In this document: piece by piece, positions 56,424 to 64,000 of the stretch
Numbering within the stretch: the first letter of the stretch is position 1
Layout of the letters: every line of letters begins with the position of its first letter
NCBI GenBank assembly: GCA_029027985.1
Contig: CP119076.1
Coordinates: 1,054,001 to 1,118,000 of the forward strand
Direction of reading: 5' to 3'
Length of the DNA: 64,000 bases
Source of the DNA: Klebsiella aerogenes
Lineage (GTDB): Bacteria > Pseudomonadota > Gammaproteobacteria > Enterobacterales > Enterobacteriaceae
Notes under the pieces: model-generated
Told to the model about the DNA's origin: nothing
The model's input: the letters and a program-made list of their open reading frames with translations, nothing else
The model's database searches: none
Position numbers and translations under genes: made by a program

Positions 56424-56771
56424 TTATCGACGCAAATTGAGCAATACGCCAATAAATACCCCGACGGCGGCAGCGACGCCGACGCTCTGCCAGGGTTTGT
56501 TCCGGACATAGCTGTCGGCGCAGCCAGCGGCATCGCGAGCGCGTTCAACGGTATCATGGGCAGCCTGGCGTAGACGGGTATTGCCATTCAGGCGGGCGCG
56601 TGTCTCTTTCAGCAGCGCCTGCGCTTTTTTCCGCGCATTTTCTGCTTCGTCTTTCGCATCACTCCCCCATGATTGCAGCACTTCTTCCAGCGTATCTGCT
56701 AATTGGCTGACATCGTTATGAATATCCTCAGCGCTTTCATCAATGTTGTTGCGGTTCACACGGTTAGCCAT
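56424..56771 (-). CDS. ygaM: DUF883 membrane-anchored protein YgaM
   Basis: ElaB/YgaM/YqjD family, 115 residues. A charged, helical N-terminal part (about 1-80, DAKDEAENARKKAQALLKET) is followed by a Gly-rich C-terminal membrane helix (SVGVAAAVGVFIGVLLNLRR). Relatives in E. coli are inner-membrane proteins that bind ribosomes in stationary phase. ATG 56771 has GGGAGACACCC upstream. Confidence 0.92.
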   Translation of the reverse strand: MANRVNRNNIDESAEDIHNDVSQLADTLEEVLQSWGSDAKDEAENARKKAQALLKETRARLNGNTRLRQAAHDTVERARDAAGCADSYVRNKPWQSVGVAAAVGVFIGVLLNLRR

Positions 56772-56921
56772 GGGTGTCTCCCTTAATTCCATTCGAGTCA
56801 TTAAGTGTAGGCCATGATTTTGCATTATGCTTTTTGATGGTGTTTATGGAATATTCTGAAAGCGCTGCTATTCGTGAATAAGGTAAGGTAAATGTGCGGT
56901 AAAAGATAACGAGGAATCAGT

Positions 56922-57281
56922 ATGTATTTAAGACCCGATGAGGTGGCGCGTGTTCTTGAAAAAGCCGGCTTCACCATGGATGTTGTGACGCAAAAAGCGT
57001 ATGGATATCGCCGTGGCGATAATTATGTTTATGTGAACCGCGAAGCGCGCATGGGGCGTACCGCTTTAATTATTCATCCAGCGCTCAAAGAACGCAGTTT
57101 TTCGCTCGCGGAACCCGCTAGCGACATTAAAACCTGCGATCATTATGAGCAGTTTCCGCTCTATTTAGCGGGTGATGCGCAGCAGCATTACGGTATTCCG
57201 CACGGCTTTAGTTCGCGTATGGCGCTTGAGCGTTTTCTGAATGGGCTGTTTGGCGAAGCGCAACAGATGTCGCACGGCTGA
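56922..57281 (+). CDS. ygaC: DUF2002 family protein YgaC
   Basis: Uncharacterised cytoplasmic protein of 119 residues (114 in E. coli). No known catalytic motif. It has a mixed alpha/beta look with conserved [23 protein letters not shown]. coli ygaC is reported to be Fur-regulated, but I see no strong Fur box here. Start ATG 56922 behind AACGAGGAATCAGT. Confidence 0.92.
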   Translation: MYLRPDEVARVLEKAGFTMDVVTQKAYGYRRGDNYVYVNREARMGRTALIIHPALKERSFSLAEPASDIKTCDHYEQFPLYLAGDAQQHYGIPHGFSSRMALERFLNGLFGEAQQMSHG

Positions 57282-57300
57282 GTGAATGCGGAGTAGCAGG

Positions 57301-57320
57301 CGACTGGCCGTGGCCAGTCG
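57301..57320. terminator. Perfect palindrome between ygaC and alaE
   Basis: CGACTGGCCG and TGGCCAGTCG form a hairpin between two convergent genes, 19 bp after ygaC and 14 bp after alaE. No T-run follows on either strand; probably a bidirectional 3' end stem. Confidence 0.5.
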
Positions 57321-57334
57321 CTGAATAACGAGGA

Positions 57335-57784
57335 TCAGGCTTTAGCTTGTTGATAAGGACTGACGCGGAACAGGCGGCGACAGAAGTCGAGGAAGTAGCC
57401 ATACACCGCGCCCATCATCATCGATACCAGAATGTTTGAACTGACGGCAGCGGCAATTTGATGCCAGTCTGCGCCCACCGATAGCAGAATCAACACATAC
57501 ACCGGCGACTGGAAAGTGACATAAGCGATGACATCAGCGATGTTTTTCATCCATCCTGAGGCGCTGATACGGCGCGCCTGACGCATGGCGAAGTCACGAT
57601 AGAATCCATAAGGGACGGCAATAATAATGTTTACCGGAATTGCCACCAGCCGCGAAGATAATGACTGTTCAAAGGTCATACCGGAGAGGAAAATTTCGAT
57701 CATCATATTGACAACGGTGCAGTAAACCACCATCGCAAAGGTGTCTGCTACCGCATGACGCAAGCGGGATTGAGCAGAGAACAT
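57335..57784 (-). CDS. alaE: L-alanine exporter
   Basis: Small four-helix inner membrane protein (149 residues, as in E. coli AlaE, formerly YgaW) that exports L-alanine. Motifs [20 protein letters not shown] and [19 protein letters not shown] are conserved. ATG 57784 gives [11 protein letters not shown]; the nine residues upstream in frame are not conserved. Confidence 0.94.
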   Translation of the reverse strand: MFSAQSRLRHAVADTFAMVVYCTVVNMMIEIFLSGMTFEQSLSSRLVAIPVNIIIAVPYGFYRDFAMRQARRISASGWMKNIADVIAYVTFQSPVYVLILLSVGADWHQIAAAVSSNILVSMMMGAVYGYFLDFCRRLFRVSPYQQAKA

Positions 57785-58096
57785 CGGTATGCTCCTCGAA
57801 AATGAAGTCAATAACGCCGAAAAGTGCGCATGGTTTAGCGTTTTTTGGCTGCCTGTTTTGATGTGCGTAGAGTATATCTCTGTTGCTAAAGTGGCAACTA
57901 GCGATAAATTTTTATTTGTTGGCTTTTTGTCGATAAAATACTCTGCGGAGTGGCATTTTTATCAGCTTGCGCTACTTTTGTTCCTTTCTTTATGTTTTTG
58001 ATTAAAAATCAACAAGATGGTGTGTTTTTTCGCTGACATAATGCAACGCGAGAACGGGTGATGCGCGATTGATAGCGCGGGCGTTTGCTTAAGTGT

Positions 58097-58112
58097 TGTG
58101 AAGGTGGTCACA
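58097..58112. promoter_or_regulatory. Perfect CRP site in the alaE-stpA gap
   Basis: TGTGAAGGTGGTCACA is a full match to TGTGA-N6-TCACA. It lies 313 bp from the alaE start and 390 bp from the stpA start. The 717 bp gap (57785-58501) is AT-rich, has no convincing ORF, and also holds the hairpin at 58298-58313. Confidence 0.75.
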
Positions 58113-58297
58113 ATTGGATTTATTCGCCATGAATTGCCGATAAAACCAGCATTTACTGCTGAGTGTGAATTTGTGATTTTATTCTGCCTATATGAATTTT
58201 AATTCACTTAAGTTAACGGGATTAATGTTTACCCGAAGCGGGGTTATTTCATAACGTACTGAACTATCTGGAAATATAAGCCATGGCCTATTTTAAA

Positions 58298-58313
58298 AGC
58301 CCCGTTTGGGCTT
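58298..58313 (+). terminator. Hairpin in the stpA upstream region
   Basis: AAGCCC and GGGCTT pair around CGTT(T), followed by ATTC, a weak T-run. It could end a short transcript starting near the CRP site or attenuate a long stpA leader. Confidence 0.4.
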
Positions 58314-58501
58314 ATTCATGCGCGCGGATCTTATTTTGTGCTCCACTTTAATATGCCCGCTAATTATCCTCAATGCATTTACGGCCGAAGAACCGTCAGC
58401 TATTTATTTGAAAATATAAAGGCTGGTAATAAATATACATATCAATTAAACTTACTGCGCCATTCTTGTTTTATTTTTCTATTTGGAATTTTTGATATTT
58501 T

Positions 58502-58903
58502 ATGTCTTTTATGTTACAGAAACTGAATAATATTCGTTCGCTGCGTGCTATGGCTCGTGAATTCTCCACTGACGTGCTTGAAGAGATGCTGGAAAAACTC
58601 AGGATCGTCACTGAAGAAAAACGCTCAGCGCAGCAGGAGACGCAGCAACAGCAAGCGGAATATCAGGAAAAAATTAATACCTGGCTGGAATTAATGGTTG
58701 CCGATGGTATTTCTCCTGATGAATTAGCGCTGTGTGAAATAAACCCGGGGGAAAGCCGTAAAAAACGTCAGCCGCGCCCGGCGAAATATCGTTATACCGA
58801 TCATTTCGGGGCTGAACAAACCTGGACCGGGCAGGGGCGGATGCCGAAACCGATCGCGCAAGCCGTCGCACAAGGGCAAGCGTTGGACAACTTCCTGATT
58901 TAA
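58502..58903 (+). CDS. stpA: H-NS paralogue StpA
   Basis: Nucleoid protein and RNA chaperone of the H-NS family, 133 residues. An N-terminal dimerisation region and coiled coil (about 1-80, Gln- and Glu-rich QQETQQQQAEYQEK) is joined by a linker to the DNA-binding domain with TWTGQGRMPKPI. ATG 58502 (MSFMLQ) corresponds to the E. coli start (MSVMLQ). The base composition upstream is much richer in AT than the neighbours, as is common for genes repressed by H-NS family proteins. Confidence 0.94.
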   Translation: MSFMLQKLNNIRSLRAMAREFSTDVLEEMLEKLRIVTEEKRSAQQETQQQQAEYQEKINTWLELMVADGISPDELALCEINPGESRKKRQPRPAKYRYTDHFGAEQTWTGQGRMPKPIAQAVAQGQALDNFLI

Positions 58904-58917
58904 CGCTCGTGCGGGCC

Positions 58918-58944
58918 AAAACGGTGGAAAACCCCCACCGTTTT
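58918..58944 (+). terminator. stpA terminator
   Basis: AAAACGGTGG pairs with CCACCGTTTT around AAAACCC, ending in TTTTG, 14 bp after the stpA stop. Confidence 0.88.
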
Positions 58945-58988
58945 GCTGCTTATCACTGGCAAGTAAAATAGCGTAATGCAATACGTCT

Positions 58989-59168
58989 CTAGCAGACGCC
59001 GAAATCGCCTTCTTCGGTATAAGGCGTCACATCAACCGCTTTCAGCGTAAACGTTCCACTCTGCTCGTTGCTTGCCTGAACGACGACAAGCTGATCGCCA
59101 TTTACCTCCACTACCTTCAGTTTTGGTCCGCCGACGCGCGGTTGTACCAAATCGCCTGCTGCAAACAT
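58989..59168 (-). CDS. YodC-like small protein (DUF2158)
   Basis: Protein of 59 residues with the GDLVQPRVGGPKLKVVEV pattern of the DUF2158/YodC family, a small beta-barrel-like fold of unknown function. ATG 59168 has AAGGAGAAAGCG upstream, which fixes the start over an ATG nine codons up. It is absent from this place in E. coli. It is convergent with stpA and divergent from lpxO. Confidence 0.75.
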   Translation of the reverse strand: MFAAGDLVQPRVGGPKLKVVEVNGDQLVVVQASNEQSGTFTLKAVDVTPYTEEGDFGVC

Positions 59169-59374
59169 CGCTTTCTCCTTTTTGTTGGTCATCACCGACT
59201 AAACTAAACGATAGCTCAACGACCTTTGAGGATTCAATGGTTGTGCTGTTTTTTGTTAAAACAATTAATGGGTATATGTATTACCTTTGTTAAAGGTTTG
59301 ATGGTGCTGCGCCCCTGACAACAGGGATGCCAGCGTGGAAAGAATAAAAACAGAATATGGTCAGATAAGCGAAT

Positions 59375-60277
59375 ATGAAGTATATCATTTTACTTATTAT
59401 TATCATTGCTGTGCTCTACGTCCATTATCGAGGGAAAGTTCGCTATCGCTTCTGGCGCCAGCTTTCCGACCATTCAACATTTACCGCGCCGCTTAATGGT
59501 TTTATGTATCTGTTTTCGCGTGTGCCAAATACGCCGTATCTGCGTCCGGATAGTTTCCCCGAACTGAAAATATTACAGCAAAACTGGCTGGTTATTCGCG
59601 AGGAGGGGATTAATCTACAGCGACTGGAACAAATAAAAGCGGCTGAAAAATATAACGATGCCGGGTTTAACTCATTTTTTAAAACCGGCTGGAAGCGCTT
59701 TTACCTGAAATGGTATGAGGATGCGCATCCTTCCGCTAGCCAGCTATGCCCGAAGACGACCGAACTGCTGCGCGGCATCCCCTCGGTGAAAGCGGCGATG
59801 TTCGCCACATTGCCGGATGGCAGTCGTTTGCCGCGCCATCGCGACCCCTACGCCGGTTCACTTCGTTTTCATCTCGGGCTGGCGACGCCGAATGATGATC
59901 GGTGCTTTATTGACGTTGACGGCGATCGCTATAGCTGGCGCGACGGCGAAGGTGTGCTGTTTGACGAAACCTATATTCACTATGCGGAAAATACCAGCGG
60001 TGAGAATCGACTGATTCTATTCTGCGATATTGAACGGCCAATGCGTTACCGTTGGGCGCAGAAGGTGAACCACTGGCTGGGGCGGAATTTAATGAGCGCC
60101 GCCGCCGCGCCGAATGATATCGGCGACCGCGTCGGCGGCATTAACCGCAGTTTCCGTTACATTTACCAAATCCGCATTGTTGGCAAACGGTTGAAAAAGT
60201 GGAATAAGACGGGCTATTACATCATTAAATGGCTGCTGTTCGGCGGCATCGCGTTGCTGATCTGGCAGGCGTTTTAA
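59375..60277 (+). CDS. lpxO: Lipid A hydroxylase LpxO
   Basis: Fe(II)/2-oxoglutarate dioxygenase of the aspartyl/asparaginyl beta-hydroxylase family that makes the 2-hydroxymyristate form of lipid A. It has 300 residues (302 in Salmonella). Membrane anchors at both ends ([15 protein letters not shown] and [15 protein letters not shown]) flank the catalytic domain. The iron triad is His155-x-Asp157 and His202 (RHRDPY and YIHYAEN). In Klebsiella this modification is linked to virulence and polymyxin tolerance. The 3' end overlaps convergent ygaP by 4 bp. Confidence 0.92.
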   Translation: MKYIILLIIIIAVLYVHYRGKVRYRFWRQLSDHSTFTAPLNGFMYLFSRVPNTPYLRPDSFPELKILQQNWLVIREEGINLQRLEQIKAAEKYNDAGFNSFFKTGWKRFYLKWYEDAHPSASQLCPKTTELLRGIPSVKAAMFATLPDGSRLPRHRDPYAGSLRFHLGLATPNDDRCFIDVDGDRYSWRDGEGVLFDETYIHYAENTSGENRLILFCDIERPMRYRWAQKVNHWLGRNLMSAAAAPNDIGDRVGGINRSFRYIYQIRIVGKRLKKWNKTGYYIIKWLLFGGIALLIWQAF

Positions 60278-60795
60278 CGCCGGTTCCACGGCATGATGGC
60301 CAGCAGGCGCGCCATGCCGCAAAAACCGGTGACGCCAGCAAAGGTGAGCCCGGCGCCGACGAAACCGCTGAGCAGGAAAAAGCCGCTATGCACGGCGTAT
60401 CCCAGTACCACCCCAAGTAAAATCAGTACGCCAGCGGCGATCTGCACCTGGCGCATTAACGGCAGCGGCTGGGATTTATCTTCCGCTATCGGTAATCCCG
60501 CCGCCCGCCATGCCTGAATCCCTCCCGCCAGCAGTTTAACCTGCGCGGGCGCACCGGCTTCTGCCAGACGGCTGGCGTTATTCTGCGTGCGCGACCCGGC
60601 CTGGCAGTGAAAAATGATCGTCTCGTTTGGCTGCGCATTGAGTGTCGCGCCGTGGGTTAATTTCTCTAATGGCAGTAGCGTGGCCGCCGGAATATGCTCG
60701 CGGGCGTATTCGTCGGTATCGCGAATATCAATTAACCGCGCACCCCGGGCGATAAGCGCCTGGGCTTCGTTGGGTGAAACAGTGGCGATAGTCAT
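60274..60795 (-). CDS. ygaP: Membrane-anchored rhodanese YgaP
   Basis: Thiosulfate sulfurtransferase of the inner membrane, 173 residues. The rhodanese domain (about 1-105) has the active-site Cys64 in [10 protein letters not shown], and the C-terminal part has two membrane helices (DUF2892). It follows its regulator ygaV by 9 bp. Confidence 0.95.
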   Translation of the reverse strand: MTIATVSPNEAQALIARGARLIDIRDTDEYAREHIPAATLLPLEKLTHGATLNAQPNETIIFHCQAGSRTQNNASRLAEAGAPAQVKLLAGGIQAWRAAGLPIAEDKSQPLPLMRQVQIAAGVLILLGVVLGYAVHSGFFLLSGFVGAGLTFAGVTGFCGMARLLAIMPWNRR

Positions 60796-60804
60796 AAGGG
60801 CTCC

Positions 60805-61104
60805 TTACGGGCAATAAATGGTTTTCAGCGTGGTGATGACCTGCTGAACCGCGGGATGGGTAATGAAGTAGCGCAGGCGCTGCGCATCGCGTTCACAGTC
60901 GATCAGGCCTTCGTCGCGCATCCGGGCGAGATGCTGAGAGGTGGCGGAGGGGCTCAGGCCGGTTATCTGCGACAGCTCTCCCGCGGTGGTGCGCGGGGCT
61001 TCGCAGAGCATGCACAGAATCAATAGTCGGTGGGGGTTGCTCATCGCTTTCAGCAGGGCAGCGGCTTCCCCGGCGCTGGCCTGCAGTTGTTGTACCGTGG
61101 TCAT
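60805..61104 (-). CDS. ygaV: ArsR-family sulfide/redox-responsive repressor YgaV
   Basis: Winged-helix ArsR/SmtB regulator of 99 residues. HTH: TAGELSQITGLSPSATSQHL. Cys residues in LCMLCEAP and the C-terminal YCP are candidates for a redox or persulfide switch. It is first gene of ygaVP, with a large palindrome directly upstream that is probably its own operator. Confidence 0.94.
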   Translation of the reverse strand: MTTVQQLQASAGEAAALLKAMSNPHRLLILCMLCEAPRTTAGELSQITGLSPSATSQHLARMRDEGLIDCERDAQRLRYFITHPAVQQVITTLKTIYCP

Positions 61105-61107
61105 ATT

Positions 61108-61143
61108 ATTTTAGTATTTTCTAAATTTAGATAATTCTAAAAT
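61108..61143. promoter_or_regulatory. Large palindrome upstream of ygaV, probable operator
   Basis: A 36 bp palindrome centred on CTAAATTTAG: the outer halves ATTTTAG and CTAAAAT and the inner bases match at 16 of 18 pairs. It starts 4 bp before the ygaV ATG and must cover the promoter or start region. Autorepression by YgaV is the simplest reading. Confidence 0.7.
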
Positions 61144-61184
61144 AAAAAAATAACCTTTACCAGCCCCGGGGAAGCCACTGGCTA

Positions 61185-61790
61185 TCAGGCCGACTGAGCG
61201 GCATGAGCAATATGCTGGCGGGCGTGGGCGATACCGGCATCTCGGCCATGCGGGCGGATATCCATACCTTCGGCATAAATAAAATCGACTTCGCTGATGC
61301 CCATTAATCCCAGCACGGCGCGCAGGTACGGGGTGATCGCATCGGTGGGCTGGCCGTCATGGACGCCGCCGCGCGAGCTAATCACTATTGCGCGAACCCC
61401 TTCGACCAGCCCCTGTGGCCAGGTTTCGGTGTAGCGGAAAGTTTCCCGCGCCCGCGCCACCAGATCGAACCAGTGTTTGAGATCCGTCGGCACGTTGAGG
61501 TTATACATCGGCGCGCCGATCACCAGCAGATCGCTGGCTTTTAATTCACCGATCAGCGCATCGGAGAGCGCAACCCCTTGCTGGATAGCCGGACTCGGAT
61601 CCTCCGCGCCGCGCAGAGCGGCAAACAGCTCACCGTCAAGCTTCGGCAGCGCCATGGCGGTCAGGTCGTGCTCGACAACCACATCCTGATGTCCAGCCGC
61701 GCGGCGGATCTGCATATACTCATCAATCAGCTGGTTGGTCAGCGATGCCGGGCCGTTAATACTGGATTTCAAAATCAACACGTTACTCAT
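61185..61790 (-). CDS. FMN-dependent NAD(P)H azoreductase-like flavoprotein
   Basis: AzoR/NQO-type flavodoxin-fold oxidoreductase, 201 residues. FMN-binding signatures are LKSSINGPASLTN near the N terminus, APMYNLNVPTDLKHWFD and ISSRGGVH. It is 30% or so like E. coli AzoR by eye and is a separate paralogue. It is divergent from the LysR gene, its likely regulator. Substrate (quinone, azo dye or nitroaromatic) cannot be told from sequence. Confidence 0.85.
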   Translation of the reverse strand: MSNVLILKSSINGPASLTNQLIDEYMQIRRAAGHQDVVVEHDLTAMALPKLDGELFAALRGAEDPSPAIQQGVALSDALIGELKASDLLVIGAPMYNLNVPTDLKHWFDLVARARETFRYTETWPQGLVEGVRAIVISSRGGVHDGQPTDAITPYLRAVLGLMGISEVDFIYAEGMDIRPHGRDAGIAHARQHIAHAAQSA

Positions 61791-61893
61791 AACAGACTCC
61801 TTGATTAACTTTATGCTTCGTAGAGTAACATTGTCTTTTTTTCACCAGTAGTGACATTATTTTGAATTATTGTATCCACAATGGAACCAATTA

Positions 61894-62820
61894 ATGCGTA
61901 GCGATTTGAACGCGATTCCGGTGTTTGTCGCCGTTGTCGAGAGCGGCAACTTTGCGCAAGCCGCAGAGAAACTACACGTGACGCGATCCGCCGTCGGTAA
62001 GACCATTGCCCGGCTGGAAGAGCGGCTCGGTGTGGTGTTGTTCCAGCGTACCACTCGTCGGCAGACGCTGACCGAAGAGGGGGAACGGTTTTACCAGCAA
62101 TCCCGCCAGGCGCTGGATAACCTGCGCGATGCGGAAGATGAAATCCAGCGTGGTAAAACGCAAGTGCAGGGGCGATTGCGCGTCAGCTTGCCGGTTCTGT
62201 TTGGCCAGCGTTGCGTGGCGCCCATTTTATTTTCGCTTAGCCAGCGATATCCGCAGCTTAAGCTTGAGCTGTCGTTTAGCGACCGTCAGGTCAACCTGTT
62301 TGAAGAGGGATTCGATCTGGCGGTACGCATCGGCGCATTGGCTGATTCGCATTTTCTTAAGGCCCGACGCCTGGGTCAGCATGGCATGACGCTGTGCGCC
62401 GCGCCGTCATATCTGGAGCGCCGACCTGCGCCGCAGTCTCTGGTTGAACTGAGCGAACATCTTGCTATTGGCTATCTCTACGGCGGACAGATGCAAAAGT
62501 GGCGTCTGCGCGATGCGCAGGGAACCGAGGTCGATTTCCGCCCGCAGGTTGCAATCGCGATGGATGATTTCGCCGCTATTGCCGCCGCGGCAAAAAGGGG
62601 GCTGGGGATTGCCTGGCTACCGGATTGGCTGATCGCTGAAGAGATTGCCCGCGGAGAACTGCTGCCGGTTTTGCCTGCGAGCGTCAGCGTTAGCTTCGCC
62701 ATCAGCGCCGTCTGGCCGGATGCGGCGTGGGTGCCGCAAAAGATCCGCGTTGTGGTTGATGAACTGCTGGCCCGGTTGCCGCTGCAAATTGCTTACGATA
62801 ATAACCAGGACGATTCGTAA
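61894..62820 (+). CDS. LysR-family transcriptional regulator
   Basis: 308 residues. N-terminal winged HTH (AIPVFVAVVESGNFAQAAEK, LHVTRSAVGKTIARLEERLG), then a periplasmic-binding-like effector domain. ATG 61894 is chosen over the upstream TTG 61870. The 103 bp gap to the divergent azoreductase gene would hold its binding sites. Its ligand is unknown. Confidence 0.9.
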   Translation: MRSDLNAIPVFVAVVESGNFAQAAEKLHVTRSAVGKTIARLEERLGVVLFQRTTRRQTLTEEGERFYQQSRQALDNLRDAEDEIQRGKTQVQGRLRVSLPVLFGQRCVAPILFSLSQRYPQLKLELSFSDRQVNLFEEGFDLAVRIGALADSHFLKARRLGQHGMTLCAAPSYLERRPAPQSLVELSEHLAIGYLYGGQMQKWRLRDAQGTEVDFRPQVAIAMDDFAAIAAAAKRGLGIAWLPDWLIAEEIARGELLPVLPASVSVSFAISAVWPDAAWVPQKIRVVVDELLARLPLQIAYDNNQDDS

Positions 62821-62891
62821 GCGGTGGGTTAATCCAGGCTTAAGGTATTCTGGCGATAATGACAGCATGATGACTGTGACGAGAACTCGCC

Positions 62892-63488
62892 ATGAATATG
62901 TTAGAAACCGTTAACCAGAGCGCTTTCCTTGCGCTGAATGCTGGTCCGGGCACGCCAGAAAGTCTTTTGCTGTTGGCCCGCATCTCGGCAAGCTGGATTA
63001 TCCTCGCCGTCCCGGCGATTTTACTGGGATTGTGGTTCCTCGGCGGCCGTCAGGGCCACCGTCAGGCGCTGTTTTGCGTCATGGGTATTCTGATTGCGTT
63101 GGGGTTGGGATTTGTCTGTGGAACCCTGTGGTTCCATCCACGGCCATTTATGATCCCGCTTGGCCACACCTGGATAAGCCATCCGGCAGATAACTCTTTC
63201 CCAAGCGATCATGGCACTGTGATGTTCAGCGCCGCTTTTGCGCTGCTGTCGCTGCGCCTGCGTCGTCTCGGGTTGTTGGTGCTGCTGGCGGCGCTACCGG
63301 TGGCGTGGGCGCGTATTTTTCTCGGCGTCCATTTCCCGCTGGATATGCTGGGCGCGGCGCTGATTTCAGCCGTCGGCGTCTGCGTGGCGAAGGTGGTCTG
63401 GCAGGCGCTCGGCCAGAAACTGGTGACGTTATGCGAAGGGCTGAGCCGTCGTCTCTTCTCCTGGCTTCCGGCGCGTTTTACGCCGTAG
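62892..63488 (+). CDS. PAP2-family phosphatase, probable undecaprenyl-diphosphatase
   Basis: Inner membrane protein of 198 residues with five or six segments. The three PAP2 motifs are visible: FHPRPF, NSFPSDHGTVMF and ARIFLGVHFPLD. This pattern matches BcrC/YbjG-type enzymes that recycle undecaprenyl diphosphate for cell-wall synthesis and give bacitracin tolerance. It is a paralogue of such enzymes at a locus without an E. coli counterpart. Confidence 0.85.
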   Translation: MNMLETVNQSAFLALNAGPGTPESLLLLARISASWIILAVPAILLGLWFLGGRQGHRQALFCVMGILIALGLGFVCGTLWFHPRPFMIPLGHTWISHPADNSFPSDHGTVMFSAAFALLSLRLRRLGLLVLLAALPVAWARIFLGVHFPLDMLGAALISAVGVCVAKVVWQALGQKLVTLCEGLSRRLFSWLPARFTP

Positions 63489-63501
63489 CGCCTGTCGCTA
63501 T

Positions 63502-64000
63502 TCATTTCCTTGGTACGCGCGCCGCTCGCCGATATAGCGTGCTGCGCGCCACTCCCAGAGCCTGCGCCGCCTTACTCACATTACCGTTAAAGCTCGCCAG
63601 CGTGTCGGCAATCAGTTTTGCATCATGCTGTTGAAGCCCACTTGCGGGGGAGGACGGCGGCGCGTTCTGATACTCCGCCGGTAGCGCCGCAACGCCAAGA
63701 CATTCACCATCATCAGCCAGCGCCAGTAATACCTTCAACAGGCTTTGCAACTGACGAACATTGCCCGGCCAGCCGTGCTGCGTTAACTGGCTAATCAGCT
63801 CGGCGGAGAGCGTGACCCGCCGCGATTCCGCACCAAGCGAGCGCCACAGGCGCGGGATAAACTGCGCCAGTTCAGGCCATTCCCGTAGCGGTGGGATCGC
63901 AAACGCATATTCGCGCAGGCGGTAGAGCAAGTCCTCGCGAAACGCGCCTTCGGCGACGCGCTGCGCAAGATTACGATGGGTCGCGCAAATCAACGCGAAA
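63502..64000 (-). CDS. Sigma-54 dependent activator, C-terminal part (partial at window end)
   Basis: The frame is open to the last base, so the start lies beyond the window. Visible are the end of the AAA+ domain (FALICATHRNLAQ, FREDLLYRLREYAFAIPPL, HGWPGNVRQLQSL) and a Fis-type HTH (NVSKAAQALGVARSTLYRRA). The pattern resembles AcoR/DhaR activators of acetoin or glycerol genes, but the sensor domain is missing, so the target cannot be named. The stop is 13 bp from the convergent PAP2 gene. Confidence 0.85.
   Translation of the reverse strand, partial: FALICATHRNLAQRVAEGAFREDLLYRLREYAFAIPPLREWPELAQFIPRLWRSLGAESRRVTLSAELISQLTQHGWPGNVRQLQSLLKVLLALADDGECLGVAALPAEYQNAPPSSPASGLQQHDAKLIADTLASFNGNVSKAAQALGVARSTLYRRAARVPRK

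Noticed and set aside
58338..58526. 62-codon ORF just upstream of stpA
   Set aside because: No ribosome binding site, odd composition, and overlap of the stpA start; more likely leader sequence.

Overview
The window is a chromosomal segment of a gammaproteobacterium of the order Enterobacterales. Gene order follows the Escherichia coli stretch from hyc through recA and luxS to stpA almost gene for gene, and most products match E. coli proteins in length and motifs. Departures from E. coli point to Klebsiella or Raoultella: a nickel permease behind hypF, a Zur-type zinc ABC transporter between mltB and pncC, a stand-alone LeuA of the long class beside luxS, LpxO next to stpA, and large tandem REP arrays. 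The species cannot be settled by reading alone.

Layout. 1-5590: end of the formate hydrogenlyase operon (hycC partial, hycDEFGHI). 5572-5868: REP array. 5868-10042: beta-glucoside module ascFB with its regulator ascG. 10052-13977: sigma-54 promoter, hydN, hypF and a NiCoT nickel permease, followed by an 81-82 bp tandem array. 14520-18842: nitric oxide detoxification (norW, norV, divergent norR). 18805-23743: glucitol operon srlAEBDMRQ on the minus strand. 24020-25099: mltB, then a REP array with a period of exactly 50 bp. 25987-28571: Zur box, a 35-residue membrane peptide and the zinc ABC transporter genes. 28710-34229: pncC, recA, recX, alaS, csrA. 34568-35524: tRNA-Ser, four tRNA-Arg genes and two tRNA remnants. 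35687-41891: BON lipoprotein, yqaB, yqaA, gshA, the sRNA MicA, luxS, an AraC-family gene broken by one amber codon, and leuA. 42030-46580: emrB, emrA, mprA, ygaH, ygaZ. 46782-50051: proX, proW, proV. 50408-54147: nrdF, nrdE, nrdI, nrdH. 54333-58903: an AhpD-like protein with a divergent MocR regulator, ygaM, ygaC, alaE, stpA. 58989-64000: YodC-like, lpxO, ygaP-ygaV, an azoreductase with a LysR regulator, a PAP2 phosphatase and a partial sigma-54 activator.

How the genes work together. hyc, hydN, hypF and the nickel permease all serve [NiFe] hydrogenase 3: structural subunits, the HycI maturation protease, cyanide-ligand synthesis and metal supply. norR with its three sites controls norVW. The srl genes form one sugar-uptake and catabolism unit with its own regulators. 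ygaV-ygaP, nrdHIEF and norVW are stress-response units whose operators can be read directly.

The most unusual material is between genes. Three REP-type arrays have different periods (103, 81-82 and 50 bp), and two genes (hycI and the nickel permease) have stop codons inside such repeats. The zinc operon carries an unrecognised small peptide gene. The 717 bp alaE-stpA gap holds a perfect CRP palindrome with no annotated gene nearby. I found no phage, IS element, CRISPR array or defence island.
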